Assembly (NCBI RefSeq): GCF_002289575.1
Contig: NZ_NTGA01000020.1
Coordinates: forward strand, 57,813 to 121,812
Source of the DNA: Dietzia natronolimnaea
GTDB lineage: Bacteria > Actinomycetota > Actinomycetes > Mycobacteriales > Mycobacteriaceae
Reading direction: 5' to 3'
DNA: 64,000 bases
A program made the position numbers and the translations under genes. The notes beneath the pieces were generated by a model. The model was not told the DNA's origin. It was given only the letters and a program-made list of their open reading frames with translations, and made no database searches. Shown here piece by piece: positions 28,546 to 36,709 of this stretch (position 1 is the stretch's first letter; every line of letters begins with the position of its first letter).

Positions 28546-29523
28546 TCAGGCGTTCCCGTTGAACAGGCTGGTCACCGAGCCGTTCTCGAAGACCTCGTGG
28601 ATGGTCCGGGCCAGCAGCGGCGCGATGGACAGCACCGTGAGGTTGTCGAACCGCTTCTCCGGCGGGATCGGCAGGGTGTCGGTGGTGATGACCTCCTTGG
28701 CCCCGCACGAGGCCAGCCGCTCGGCGGCAGGGTCGGAGAAGACGCCGTGCGTGCAGGCGATGATCACGTCGCCGGCGCCGGCGTCCTTGAGCACCTTGAC
28801 CGCGCCGGCGATGGTGCCGCCGGTGTCGATCATGTCGTCCATCAGCACGCAGGTGCGACCCTCGACGTCTCCGACGACGCGGTTGGACTTGACCTGGTTG
28901 GGCACGTTGGGGTCGCGGGTCTTGTGCACGAAGGCCAGGGGAGCGCCGTCGAGCGCATCGGCCCACTTCTCGCCCACCTTGACGCGGCCGGCGTCGGGGG
29001 AGACCACGCAGATGTTGTCCGTGCCGTAGTGCTCACGCACGTAGTCCGACAACTGACCCTGGGCGTGCATGTGGTCGACGGGGCCGTCGAAGAACCCCTG
29101 GGTCTGGTCGGTGTGCAGGTCGACCGTGATGATCCTGTCGGCGCCCGCCGTCTTGAGCAGGTCGGCGACCAGGCGGGCCGAGATGGGCTCGCGCCCGCGG
29201 TGCTTCTTGTCCTGGCGCGCGTACGGGTAGAACGGCAACACGGCGGTGATCCGCTTGGCGCTACCCCGCTTGAGGGCGTCGATCATGATGAGCTGCTCCA
29301 TGATCCACTTGTTCAGCGGCGCGGGGCAGCTCTGCAGCACGAACGCGTCGCAACCGCGGACCGACTGCTCGAAGCGGACGAAGATCTCCCCGTTGGCGAA
29401 GTCGCGGGCGGTCTGGGGAGTGACCTCGACCCCCAGCTCGGCGGCGACCTGATCCGAGAGTTCGGGGTGCGCACGCCCCGCGAAAAACATCAGGTTCTTC
29501 TGGTTGTCGATCCACTCGCTCAC
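28546..29523 (-). CDS. prs: Ribose-phosphate pyrophosphokinase (PRPP synthase)
   Basis: Prs makes PRPP from ribose 5-phosphate and ATP for nucleotide, histidine and arabinan synthesis. The 325-residue protein shows FAGRAHPELSDQVAAELG at the N-terminus, the flexible loop DKKHRGREPISARLVADL, VDLHTDQTQGFFDGPVDH and the PRPP-binding motif CVLMDDMIDTGGTIAGA. It is 17 bp after glmU, the usual order in this phylum. The ATG has AAGGAC upstream. Confidence 0.96.
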   Translation of the reverse strand: MSEWIDNQKNLMFFAGRAHPELSDQVAAELGVEVTPQTARDFANGEIFVRFEQSVRGCDAFVLQSCPAPLNKWIMEQLIMIDALKRGSAKRITAVLPFYPYARQDKKHRGREPISARLVADLLKTAGADRIITVDLHTDQTQGFFDGPVDHMHAQGQLSDYVREHYGTDNICVVSPDAGRVKVGEKWADALDGAPLAFVHKTRDPNVPNQVKSNRVVGDVEGRTCVLMDDMIDTGGTIAGAVKVLKDAGAGDVIIACTHGVFSDPAAERLASCGAKEVITTDTLPIPPEKRFDNLTVLSIAPLLARTIHEVFENGSVTSLFNGNA

Positions 29524-29540
29524 TCGGTGAGTCCGTCCTT

Positions 29541-31001
29541 CTAGGAGTCGTTCCGGCTACGTAGGGCGGCCTCGGCCGAACCGGAATCCGGTCGGTTCTG
29601 GATCACCCAGTCGTCGATATTCCGCTGTCGTCCGCCCGACACCGCCAGGGCCCCGGGCGGGACGTCGTTCTTGATCACGGTACCCGCGCCCGAGTAGGCC
29701 CCGTCTCCGACGGTCACCGGCGCGATGAACATGGTGTCCGAACCGGTGCGGCAGTGATCGCCGATCACTGTACGGTTCTTGTTCACCCCGTCGTAATTGA
29801 CGAAGACGCTCGATGCCCCGATATTGGTGTGCTCGCCGATCTGTGCGTCGCCCACATAGGTCAGGTGCGGGACCTTGGTGTGCGCCCCGATCGAGGACTT
29901 CTTGACCTCCACGAAGGTGCCGATCTTGCTGCGCTCTCCCAGCTCGGCCTCCGGACGCAGGTACGCGAACGGACCGACCTCGGCTCCGGCCCCGACGCTC
30001 GCGCTGACGGCGTGGGTCCGCACGATGGTCGCGCCCTCGCCCACCGTGGTGTCCCGGAGCGTGGTGTCCGGCCCGATGGTCGCGCCGTCGCCGATCACCG
30101 TGGAGCCGGTGAGGTGGGTGCCCGGAAGGATGGTCACGTCTCGACCGATGCGCACGCCCATGTCCACCCAGGTGGTTCCCGGATCGATGATCGTCGCACC
30201 CGCCCGCATGGCCTCCTGGCACAGGCGGCGGTTCATCTCGGCCGAGAGCGCGGCCAGCTGCACGCGGTCGTTGACCCCGGCCACCAGGTCGGCGTCCTCG
30301 ATGCGGTGTCCGCGGATGAGCCCGTTGGACTGACGGGCGAGCTGGATGACGTCGGTGAGGTACAGCTCGCCCTGCGAGTTGTCGGTGCTCAGCTCACCCA
30401 ACTTCTCGCGCAGCACGCGGGCGTCGAAAGCGTAGATGCCGGAGTTGACCTCGTCGATCGCCCGCTCGTCGTCCGAGGCGTCCTTGTGCTCGACGATCCG
30501 CAGCACCTCGCCGTCGTCGTTCCGCACGATCCGTCCGTACCCCGTGGGGTCCGGCGCCGTGGAGGTCAGGACGGTCACCGCCGCCCGCGGACGCAGGTCG
30601 TGGCGCGCGACCACCTCGCGCAGGGTGTCAGCGTCCAACAGCGGGATGTCCGAGGTGGTGACCAGCACGGTCCCCGAGAAGTCGGCGGGTAGCGCCGCCA
30701 TGCCGGCGGCCACCGCGTCGCCCGTCCCGTTCTGCTGCTGCTGTACCGCGGTGGTCACCGGCACCCCCAGGTCCACGGCGAGCTCGTCCACCGCGGCCCC
30801 GACCTGCTCACGCTGGTGCCCCACCACCACGATGATCTGCTCCGGACGGATTCCGGCGGCGGCGTGCAGCGCGTGACCGAGCATGGTCCGGCCGCACACC
30901 CGGTGCAGCATCTTGGGGGTCGAGCTCTTCATCCGGGTACCGGATCCGGCGGCCAGGACGATGACTGCTGTCTGCGAGCGGTCGGAGTCGGGTGTGGTCA
31001 T
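29541..31001 (-). CDS. glmU: Bifunctional UDP-N-acetylglucosamine pyrophosphorylase / glucosamine-1-phosphate acetyltransferase
   Basis: GlmU makes UDP-GlcNAc for peptidoglycan and cell envelope. The N-terminal nucleotidyltransferase domain has VLAAGSGTRMKSSTPKML, and the C-terminal left-handed beta-helix shows hexapeptide repeats (GATIGPDTTLRDTTVG) from about residue 265 to 460. I use the ATG at 31001 (486 residues) because GAGGAG sits six bases upstream; an in-frame start at 31058 would add 19 unconserved residues. The length is close to the mycobacterial enzyme. The order glmU-prs is conserved. Confidence 0.96.
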   Translation of the reverse strand: MTTPDSDRSQTAVIVLAAGSGTRMKSSTPKMLHRVCGRTMLGHALHAAAGIRPEQIIVVVGHQREQVGAAVDELAVDLGVPVTTAVQQQQNGTGDAVAAGMAALPADFSGTVLVTTSDIPLLDADTLREVVARHDLRPRAAVTVLTSTAPDPTGYGRIVRNDDGEVLRIVEHKDASDDERAIDEVNSGIYAFDARVLREKLGELSTDNSQGELYLTDVIQLARQSNGLIRGHRIEDADLVAGVNDRVQLAALSAEMNRRLCQEAMRAGATIIDPGTTWVDMGVRIGRDVTILPGTHLTGSTVIGDGATIGPDTTLRDTTVGEGATIVRTHAVSASVGAGAEVGPFAYLRPEAELGERSKIGTFVEVKKSSIGAHTKVPHLTYVGDAQIGEHTNIGASSVFVNYDGVNKNRTVIGDHCRTGSDTMFIAPVTVGDGAYSGAGTVIKNDVPPGALAVSGGRQRNIDDWVIQNRPDSGSAEAALRSRNDS

Positions 31002-31124
31002 CAAGTCTCCTCGGGCGGGGTGAGTTCCGCGCTGGCGGGCGTGGCTTCGTCCCGGCAAGGATAAGGGGTGTCTCCGGACGGGAGGACCGGGTCGGGCGCG
31101 ACCCGCACCGTACAGGGGATCTGC

Positions 31125-31736
31125 TCAGACCGGCGGGTACTGCTCCGCGCGCAGGAGTCGCGCCAGATGGGCGGCGTTGGCGGACAAGGTGGCGATGGTC
31201 GAGGAGACCGCGGACGGTGTCTCCTCGAGGTCCGCGTAGTTCTTGGGGTTCATGGCCTCGTTGTTCCAGTACGTGCACCCCTGCGCCGGGATCGTGAACC
31301 CGATGTCGTTGAGGCCCTGGAACGTGTCGGCCACGATCTTGTGCGCGCCGTCCTCGTTGCCGACCACGGCCGATACGGCGACCTTGCCGAACATCGCGGG
31401 TCGTCCCTGCTCGTCGGTCGCCGACAACTGGGCGTCGAGGCGCTCGAGGACCCGCTGGGCGATGCTCGACATGTGCCCCACCCAGGTCGGGGTCGCGAGC
31501 ACCAGCACGTCGGCGGCCGTGATCTTCTCCAGGATCTGCGGCCACTGGTCGCCGTCCCCCATGTCGTCCTCCACTCCGGGACGCACGTCGTAGTCGGCCA
31601 CCCGCACGGTCTCGCCGTCGATCCCGTGGGTCGCCAACTCGTCGAGTACCTGACGGGCGATGAGGTCGCTGCTCGACTCGGCCGGTGACGCCTTGAGCGA
31701 ACACACCAGCGCGACTGCCTTCAGTGAGGTGTCCAT
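31125..31736 (-). CDS. NAD(P)H-dependent FMN reductase / flavodoxin-fold protein
   Basis: The 203-residue protein has a flavodoxin-like fold: ALVCSLKASPAESSSD as phosphate-binding loop, LVLATPTWVGHMSSIAQRVLERLD as the FMN contact region, and AVVGNEDGAHKIVAD. These match the NADPH-dependent FMN reductase family. The substrate could be FMN or a quinone. The ATG at 31736 is set by a -10 box 7 bases upstream. It is divergent from the thiamine-diphosphate enzyme with 110 bp between starts, so the two may share regulation. Confidence 0.82.
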   Translation of the reverse strand: MDTSLKAVALVCSLKASPAESSSDLIARQVLDELATHGIDGETVRVADYDVRPGVEDDMGDGDQWPQILEKITAADVLVLATPTWVGHMSSIAQRVLERLDAQLSATDEQGRPAMFGKVAVSAVVGNEDGAHKIVADTFQGLNDIGFTIPAQGCTYWNNEAMNPKNYADLEETPSAVSSTIATLSANAAHLARLLRAEQYPPV

Positions 31737-31743
31737 GACGGGC

Positions 31744-31749
31744 ACGGTA
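31744..31749 (-). promoter_or_regulatory. -10 element TACCGT of the FMN reductase gene
   Basis: On the reverse strand TACCGT ends 7 bases before the ATG at 31736, giving a leaderless transcript. This choice removes a 27-residue upstream extension. Confidence 0.45.
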
Positions 31750-31846
31750 GGAGGCGCGAATCCCGAGGACAACCGGTGGAGGTCGGTCGGAGCGGCCCCT
31801 ACGGTGGGGCCCACCAATCAGGCCGTCCAGCGGAGAGGGGACACGC

Positions 31847-33667
31847 ATGACTGACGACAAGACGGTGGCCGACCTCGTCGTCGAACGACTGGTCGCCTGG
31901 GATGTGGAACGGATCTACGGGTACGCCGGGGACGGCAACAACCCCCTGCTCGGCGCGCTGCAACGGTCCGACGTGGCACCGAGGTTCATGCGGGCGCGGC
32001 ACGAGGAGTCGGCGGCGTTCATGGCGGTGGCCGAGGGCAAGTACTCGGGCGGCGTGGGGGTGGTCACCTCGACGCAGGGCCCGGGCGCCGCGCATCTGAT
32101 CAACGGCCTGTACGACGCCAAGCTGGACAGCGTCCCGGTGGTGGCGTTGGTGGCGCAGCAGCACACCAGCGCGCTCGGCTCGGACTACCAGCAGGAGATC
32201 GACCTGAGCAGTGTGTTCGCCGACGTAGCCGGCCCCTTCATGCAGACCGTCGTCGCGGCGGAGCAGCTGCCCATGGTGATCGACCGTGCCTTCCGCTCCG
32301 CTCTGACGCACCGGACCCCGGTCGTCGTCGTCATCCCCCATGACGTGCAGACCGCGCCGGCGCCCGAGCTGGCCGGTGACGACGGTCAGGAACACGGGGT
32401 CCAAGAACACGGCGTGGTGGTGACCGCGCCCGAGTGGACGCACGGAGTGGTCTCTCCGCGTGAGGACGACGTCGCCCGCGCGGTCGAGGTGCTGGACGCG
32501 GGGGAGCGCGTGGCGATCCTGGCCGGGCGCGGCATGGCCGGGGCGCGGCAGGAGCTGATGGATCTGGCCGAACGGCTGGACGCCGGCGTGACGATGAGTT
32601 TGCTGGGCAAGCCGTACGTCGACGAGTCCCACCCCTTGGTGGGTGGGACGATGGGGCACCTGGGGACGACGGCGAGCGCCCGCATCCTGCAGAACTGCGA
32701 CACCCTCTTGATCGTCGGATCGAACGATCCCTGGACCGAGTTCTACCCCCGGCCTGGGCAGGCGCGGGCCGTCCAGATCGACCTCGACCCCTCGCACCTG
32801 GCAAACCGCTACCCGGTCGAGGTGGGGCTGGTCGGGGACTCCGCCTCGGCGTTGCGTGCCCTGACCGAGCGCGTGGGCGTGCGCGACCGGTCGGCGTGGC
32901 GCGGAGATGTGGAGACGTGGGTCGGGCAGTGGCGGGAGATCTCCCGCGAGCGCGCCGAGGTCCCGGCCCGGGGACTGAACCCGGAGTTGGTGGCCCGTCG
33001 GCTGTGCCGTCACATGCCGCACGACTCCCGGCTCGCCGTGGACGTGGGAAGTTCGGTGTACCACTACGTCCGGCAGATGGACCTGCCCACCTCGGTCCCG
33101 GCTCACCTGTCGTCCACGCTGGCGTCGATGGGCTGCGGCATCCCGTACGCGATCGCCGCCAAGGCCACCGCCCCGGGCCGGCCGGTCGTGGTGCTGGCGG
33201 GTGACGGGGCCGTGCAGATGCTGGGGATCAACGAGTTGATCACCGTCTCCGAGGCGTGGCCGGGGTGGTCGGACCCCACGATGGTCGTGGTGGTGCTGTG
33301 CAACGGCGACCTGGCGGAGGTGAGCTGGGAGCAGCGGGAGACAGAGTCGGCCCCGCGGTTCGCGCCGTCACAGGACGTCCCGGCGTTCGACATGGCCGGC
33401 TACGCCCGGCTCCTGGGCCTGCGGGGCGTCCGCGTCGAGGACGGTCGGCAGCTCGACGCGGCGCTGGAGGAGGCCTTCACGGCGGACCGGCCCACGGTGA
33501 TCGAGGCGGTCGCCGATCCGGACATCCCGCTGCTGCCCCCGTTCCCCCACGGTCGGGAGATGCTGAGCTCGATGCGCGAGGGACTCCGGGCAGAGGGCGA
33601 CGAAGGACACCACGGGTTGGTACTGCTGGAGGAGTACGCCCGAATCGAAGAGGAGAGGTTCACATGA
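31847..33667 (+). CDS. Thiamine-diphosphate enzyme, pyruvate oxidase/PoxB-like
   Basis: This 606-residue protein has the three-domain acetolactate synthase/pyruvate oxidase layout. The N-terminal Pyr domain includes the activating Glu in RARHEESAAFMA. The central domain has IVGSNDPWTEFYP, and the C-terminal PP domain has the ThDP motif GDGAVQMLGINEL ending at CNGDLAEVSWEQ. No AMP/ADP specific ligands can be read. It resembles quinone-dependent pyruvate dehydrogenase-like proteins of unknown substrate; acetolactate synthase is less likely because no small subunit is near. GGAGAGGGG precedes the ATG. It is coupled by ATGA to a small membrane protein. Confidence 0.85.
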   Translation: MTDDKTVADLVVERLVAWDVERIYGYAGDGNNPLLGALQRSDVAPRFMRARHEESAAFMAVAEGKYSGGVGVVTSTQGPGAAHLINGLYDAKLDSVPVVALVAQQHTSALGSDYQQEIDLSSVFADVAGPFMQTVVAAEQLPMVIDRAFRSALTHRTPVVVVIPHDVQTAPAPELAGDDGQEHGVQEHGVVVTAPEWTHGVVSPREDDVARAVEVLDAGERVAILAGRGMAGARQELMDLAERLDAGVTMSLLGKPYVDESHPLVGGTMGHLGTTASARILQNCDTLLIVGSNDPWTEFYPRPGQARAVQIDLDPSHLANRYPVEVGLVGDSASALRALTERVGVRDRSAWRGDVETWVGQWREISRERAEVPARGLNPELVARRLCRHMPHDSRLAVDVGSSVYHYVRQMDLPTSVPAHLSSTLASMGCGIPYAIAAKATAPGRPVVVLAGDGAVQMLGINELITVSEAWPGWSDPTMVVVVLCNGDLAEVSWEQRETESAPRFAPSQDVPAFDMAGYARLLGLRGVRVEDGRQLDAALEEAFTADRPTVIEAVADPDIPLLPPFPHGREMLSSMREGLRAEGDEGHHGLVLLEEYARIEEERFT

Positions 33668-33825
33668 CCGGGATCAACGAGCCCGACCCGCAGTCCGTCA
33701 CCCGTCAGGGAGAGGAGGAGGTCCGCACCCCGCGCAACCGCCGTCAGCCCCTGCTCGCCGTCCTGGCGATCGCGGCGATCCTGGTGCTCATCCTGGCGCT
33801 CGTGATGTCCGGCGGGATGGGCTGA
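33664..33825 (+). CDS. Small single-TM membrane protein
   Basis: A 53-residue ORF begins inside the stop of the thiamine-diphosphate enzyme gene (ATGA overlap). Residues 1-28 are polar and charged with an RNRRQ stretch just before a hydrophobic helix of about 20 residues (LLAVLAIAAILVLILAL). It therefore is probably anchored with its N-terminus in the cytoplasm. AGGAGAGG precedes the start. I do not recognise the family. It might attach the enzyme to the membrane or quinone pool, which is speculation. Confidence 0.7.
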   Translation: MTGINEPDPQSVTRQGEEEVRTPRNRRQPLLAVLAIAAILVLILALVMSGGMG

Positions 33826-33846
33826 GGACCGCGCGGTAGTCGGCGG

Positions 33847-33918
33847 CTCCCCCGCCAGGACTCGAACCTGGAATGTCTGAACCAAAATCAGAAGTGTTGC
33901 CGATTACACCACGGGGGA
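33847..33918 (-). tRNA. tRNA-Gln (anticodon TTG)
   Basis: The reverse strand folds into a 72-base cloverleaf. The acceptor stem is TCCCCCG with CGGGGGA and discriminator G. The anticodon stem TCTGA/TCAGA encloses the loop TTTTGGT, anticodon TTG, which reads CAA. The T-arm has GGTTCGAGTCC. The CCA end is not encoded. A tRNA-Gln gene also lies near glmU in mycobacteria. Confidence 0.95.
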
Positions 33919-34082
33919 ACGACCCTGTCCGGGTCGGTAACAGTCTGGCACACCTCACGCCGCCCGCTGGCGCGCACCTGGTCGCACCGGTGCACGCCCG
34001 TCCGGTCCCACCGGGGCGGGGGCGGTACCCGGAGAGTGGGTGGGGGGCCGACTAGTCTTGGGGGACTGTCGCGAAGGGGTTG

Positions 34083-34793
34083 ATGATGACGGGCGAGGGC
34101 ATTCCGGCGCCGAGGACCAGGATGACGGCCGCCGAACGACGGCAGCAGCTGGTCGAGGTGGGCCGCCGGATCTTCGCCGAGTACGGCTACGATTCCGCGA
34201 CGGTCGAGGAGATCGCCGCCGTGGCGGGAGTCTCCAAGCCGGTGGTCTACGAGCACTTCGGCGGCAAGGAGGGGCTCTACGCCGTGGTGTGCGACCGGGA
34301 GCTGGCGTATCTGGGTGCCGAGATCACCGAGTCACTCCAAGGGGAGGGGTCGCGCAGGCGCATCGAGCGCGCCGCCATGGCGCTGCTGCGCTATGTCGAG
34401 GAACGGACAGACGGTTTCCGCATCCTGGTACGCGAGTCGTCGATCGCCCCCGGTGGCTCGTACTCGACCCTGCTCAACGACGCCACGGCGAGCGTGACGT
34501 ACATCCTCGAAGAGGAGTTCGTGAACCGCGGGTTCGACCCCGTCACCGCGAGCGTGTACGCGCAGGCGCTGGTCGGCATGGTCTCCGGCACGGCGCAGTG
34601 GTGGCTCGACGTGCGCACCCCACCCAAGGAGGAGGTGGCCGCACACATCGTCAACCTGTGTTTCAACGGGCTCTCCCACCTGGACCCGCGGCCGACCCTC
34701 GAGGCCGAGGTGCGGGACAAGTACACCGGGCCGAGCAACCCGGAGGGCTCGCTGGTGGGTCGTGACATGCGCCCCGGGCCGGGCCGGCCGTAG
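34083..34793 (+). CDS. TetR-family regulator (Rv1019-like)
   Basis: The N-terminal helix-turn-helix is clear: RQQLVEVGRRIFAEYG, then VEEIAAVAGVSKPVVYEHFGGKEGLY. The remaining part is the helical ligand domain with YAQALVGMVSGTAQWW. M. tuberculosis has a TetR gene (Rv1019) between glmU and mfd, and this gene holds the same relative place, so I consider it the orthologue. Start codons at 34080 (TTG), 34083 and 34086 (ATG) are all possible after GAAGGGG. A possible -10 (TAGTCT) is at 34053. Its target is unknown. Confidence 0.88.
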   Translation: MMTGEGIPAPRTRMTAAERRQQLVEVGRRIFAEYGYDSATVEEIAAVAGVSKPVVYEHFGGKEGLYAVVCDRELAYLGAEITESLQGEGSRRRIERAAMALLRYVEERTDGFRILVRESSIAPGGSYSTLLNDATASVTYILEEEFVNRGFDPVTASVYAQALVGMVSGTAQWWLDVRTPPKEEVAAHIVNLCFNGLSHLDPRPTLEAEVRDKYTGPSNPEGSLVGRDMRPGPGRP

Positions 34794-34819
34794 CGCCGGG
34801 CCCCGGCCGACGACGCCTC

Positions 34820-35392
34820 TCAGGCGATCGCCGGTGCGGGGAGCCGTTCGAGATCGGCCCGCAGGCGGAACGCGACGGCCACCATCACGGCGCCCGCGGC
34901 CAGTCCGAACCAGCCGGCGAAGGTGACGAACGTGCCGATCGCCGAGGCGCCGAAGGCGCCGATGCCGACGCCGAGTGCGATGAGCACCACCCCCAGCGTT
35001 GCCATGATCCACGAGTCCGGGATCTGACGACGCAGGGTGCGCGCGCCGTAGGCGACAAGCGCTCCGGAGGCCACGAGCCAGGCGGCGAACAGCAGGGTGA
35101 GGGCGGTCGCGGACAGCCCGGGCCACAGTAGAACGGCCATCCCGAGCACGATCATGCCGGCGCCGGTGGCGAGCAGAGCGCCCCGGCCCCGGTGGTCGGC
35201 CGGCAACGCCAGGGCCGTGGTGGCGGTCATCGCTCCGTCGCCGACCGCGAACGCGGCCACCAGGAACACCGCGAGCGTCATCCCGGCGCCGGGACCGGAA
35301 CCGGGGGCCGCGAGCGCGGTGGCACCCAGCGCGAGTGCGAGCGCTCCGCGGATCAGTTGAACCCACCAGGTGCGGGTGAGGGTCTCGATCAT
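34820..35392 (-). CDS. HdeD/DUF308-type membrane protein
   Basis: The 190-residue protein has six hydrophobic segments with short loops, the pattern of HdeD/DUF308 proteins. WWVQLIRGALALALG at the N-terminus and AAWLVASGALVAYGARTLRRQ in the middle are typical. The family has no agreed biochemical role beyond acid or stress links in enterobacteria. The ATG at 35392 has GGTGGA seven bases upstream; earlier starts would run through the operator. It is divergent from a TetR gene across a perfect 22-bp palindrome and is its probable target. Confidence 0.8.
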   Translation of the reverse strand: MIETLTRTWWVQLIRGALALALGATALAAPGSGPGAGMTLAVFLVAAFAVGDGAMTATTALALPADHRGRGALLATGAGMIVLGMAVLLWPGLSATALTLLFAAWLVASGALVAYGARTLRRQIPDSWIMATLGVVLIALGVGIGAFGASAIGTFVTFAGWFGLAAGAVMVAVAFRLRADLERLPAPAIA

Positions 35393-35431
35393 GTCTTCCA
35401 CCTTTCGGGCGGCGGATCCTCGCCACCGCGG

Positions 35432-35453
35432 TACTGTAGTGATCACTACAGTA
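35432..35453. promoter_or_regulatory. Perfect 22-bp palindrome, probable TetR operator
   Basis: The half TACTGTAGTGA at 35432-35442 is followed directly by its exact reverse complement. It lies 39 bases before the membrane-protein start and 55 bases before the divergent TetR start, so one bound regulator could block both promoters. Confidence 0.75.
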
Positions 35454-35508
35454 AGTCCCGGGTGGTGCCCGGGCAATGAGGTGCTGGACACAGGACCGGG
35501 GAGGTCGG

Positions 35509-36201
35509 ATGGCGGAACGCGCATCGCAGGGACGCGAGTCGCAGGGCGGGACCAGGCGCACGCGGGCGAGGGGCCGCGAGTCCCGGCGGAGGATCCTCGA
35601 GGCCGCCGCGGCGGTCGCGGGGGAGCGCGGTTACGAGGGTACGAGCATCGCGCGGGTGAGCGAGGTCAGTGGGCTGCCCGCGAGCTCGATCTACTGGCAT
35701 TTCGCGGATAAGGATGCGCTCCTGGCTGCGGTGGTGGAGGAGAGCGTCGAGCTGTGGCTCGGTCAGGTGACCAGAGGGGAGGGGGAGGCGCTGGCCCAGC
35801 GCGTGACGGAGCTGTGCCTGGGTGTGGCCCGGACGTTCACGGAGTCACCGGATTTCCTGCGGCTGGTGCTGATGCTCGCGTTGGAACGGCGTCCCGTTGA
35901 GCCGGTGGCGAGGGAGATCTATCTGCGGCTGCGGGGGGAGGCGATCGAGCGGATCGCGGCTGAGCTGCAGCAGGTGAGGCCGGCGTTGTCGCCGGCGGAC
36001 GCGATGCTGGCGGCCACCTACGCTCTGGCCGGTGGGGACGGGATCTTCCTCGCGTCGCTGACCGGGGACGCTGATGTGGCCGCACTGTTCAGGCTGCACG
36101 CGAGCGCGATCGTGCACCTGGTCGAACAGGCGGAGGGCGGGGTCAGCGGCGGAAGGTCTGGAGGAGGAAGTCCTTCTCGCGGTGGTGGGCGAGAAGGGTG
36201 A
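35509..36201 (+). CDS. TetR-family regulator, divergent to the HdeD-like gene
   Basis: The 230-residue protein has a TetR DNA-binding domain: SRRRILEAAAAVAGERG and IARVSEVSGLPASSIYWHFADKDAL. The ligand domain is helical. The ATG at 35509 has GGGGAGG six bases upstream; an in-frame start at 35476 is less likely. The last residues are a Gly/Ser/Arg-rich tail encoded opposite the methyltransferase gene (59-base convergent overlap). I expect it to bind the palindrome at 35432-35453 and repress itself and the membrane protein. Confidence 0.9.
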   Translation: MAERASQGRESQGGTRRTRARGRESRRRILEAAAAVAGERGYEGTSIARVSEVSGLPASSIYWHFADKDALLAAVVEESVELWLGQVTRGEGEALAQRVTELCLGVARTFTESPDFLRLVLMLALERRPVEPVAREIYLRLRGEAIERIAAELQQVRPALSPADAMLAATYALAGGDGIFLASLTGDADVAALFRLHASAIVHLVEQAEGGVSGGRSGGGSPSRGGGREG

Positions 36202-36709
36202 GGGTGCTGCGCTCGAGCGCGGCGTGGACCTCCTCGCCGGTACAGGCATGATCGGAGGATCGACCGAGCCAGTGACAGGCCACCACCGTCCCGCCGGGCT
36301 CGGCCAGCCGGAGCAGGTCGGTGATGAGCCCGTCGAGCTCATCCTCCGGGGTGTAGTAGAGGAACTCCGAGAGGACCAGCAGGTCGCAGCTGGCGCGCGG
36401 CCACGGGTCGAGCGCGTCGGCGGTGCGGACGTGGGCGTGGTCCAGGCCGGCATCGGCGAGGCGCGTGCGGGCCTGTTCGGCGGCGGTGTCGACCACGTCC
36501 ACCGCGTGGACCTCGTCGCAGCGTGCGGCCAACATCTCGGTGAGGACGCCCACCGAACACGCCGGCTCGAAGCACACCCGGTACCGCTGCTCGGGCAGTG
36601 ACGCCACCACCAGCCCGTAGCGGCGTAGTTCGTACCAGGCGGTCGCGAAGTCCCAGGGATCTGAGGAGTCCGCGTACATCGATTCGAAGTAGTGGCCGGG
36701 AGTACTCAC
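36143..36709 (-). CDS. NodS-like SAM-dependent methyltransferase
   Basis: The 188-residue protein matches the NodS family of class I methyltransferases. YFESMYADSSDPWDF is the family's N-terminal signature, FEPACSVGVLTEMLA is SAM motif I, and FLYYTPEDELD follows motif IV. NodS itself N-methylates the deacetylated glucosamine of rhizobial Nod factors. Its GTG start overlaps the PIG-L stop (GTGA), so it is the last gene of a four-gene coupled cassette. I infer that it methylates the amine freed by the PIG-L enzyme. Confidence 0.87.
   Translation of the reverse strand: MSTPGHYFESMYADSSDPWDFATAWYELRRYGLVVASLPEQRYRVCFEPACSVGVLTEMLAARCDEVHAVDVVDTAAEQARTRLADAGLDHAHVRTADALDPWPRASCDLLVLSEFLYYTPEDELDGLITDLLRLAEPGGTVVACHWLGRSSDHACTGEEVHAALERSTLTLLAHHREKDFLLQTFRR

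Noticed and set aside
33984..33993. 10-bp palindrome GCACCGGTGC before the TetR gene at 34083 as an operator.
   Set aside because: Short and GC-rich, so likely by chance, and about 90 bases from the start codon.
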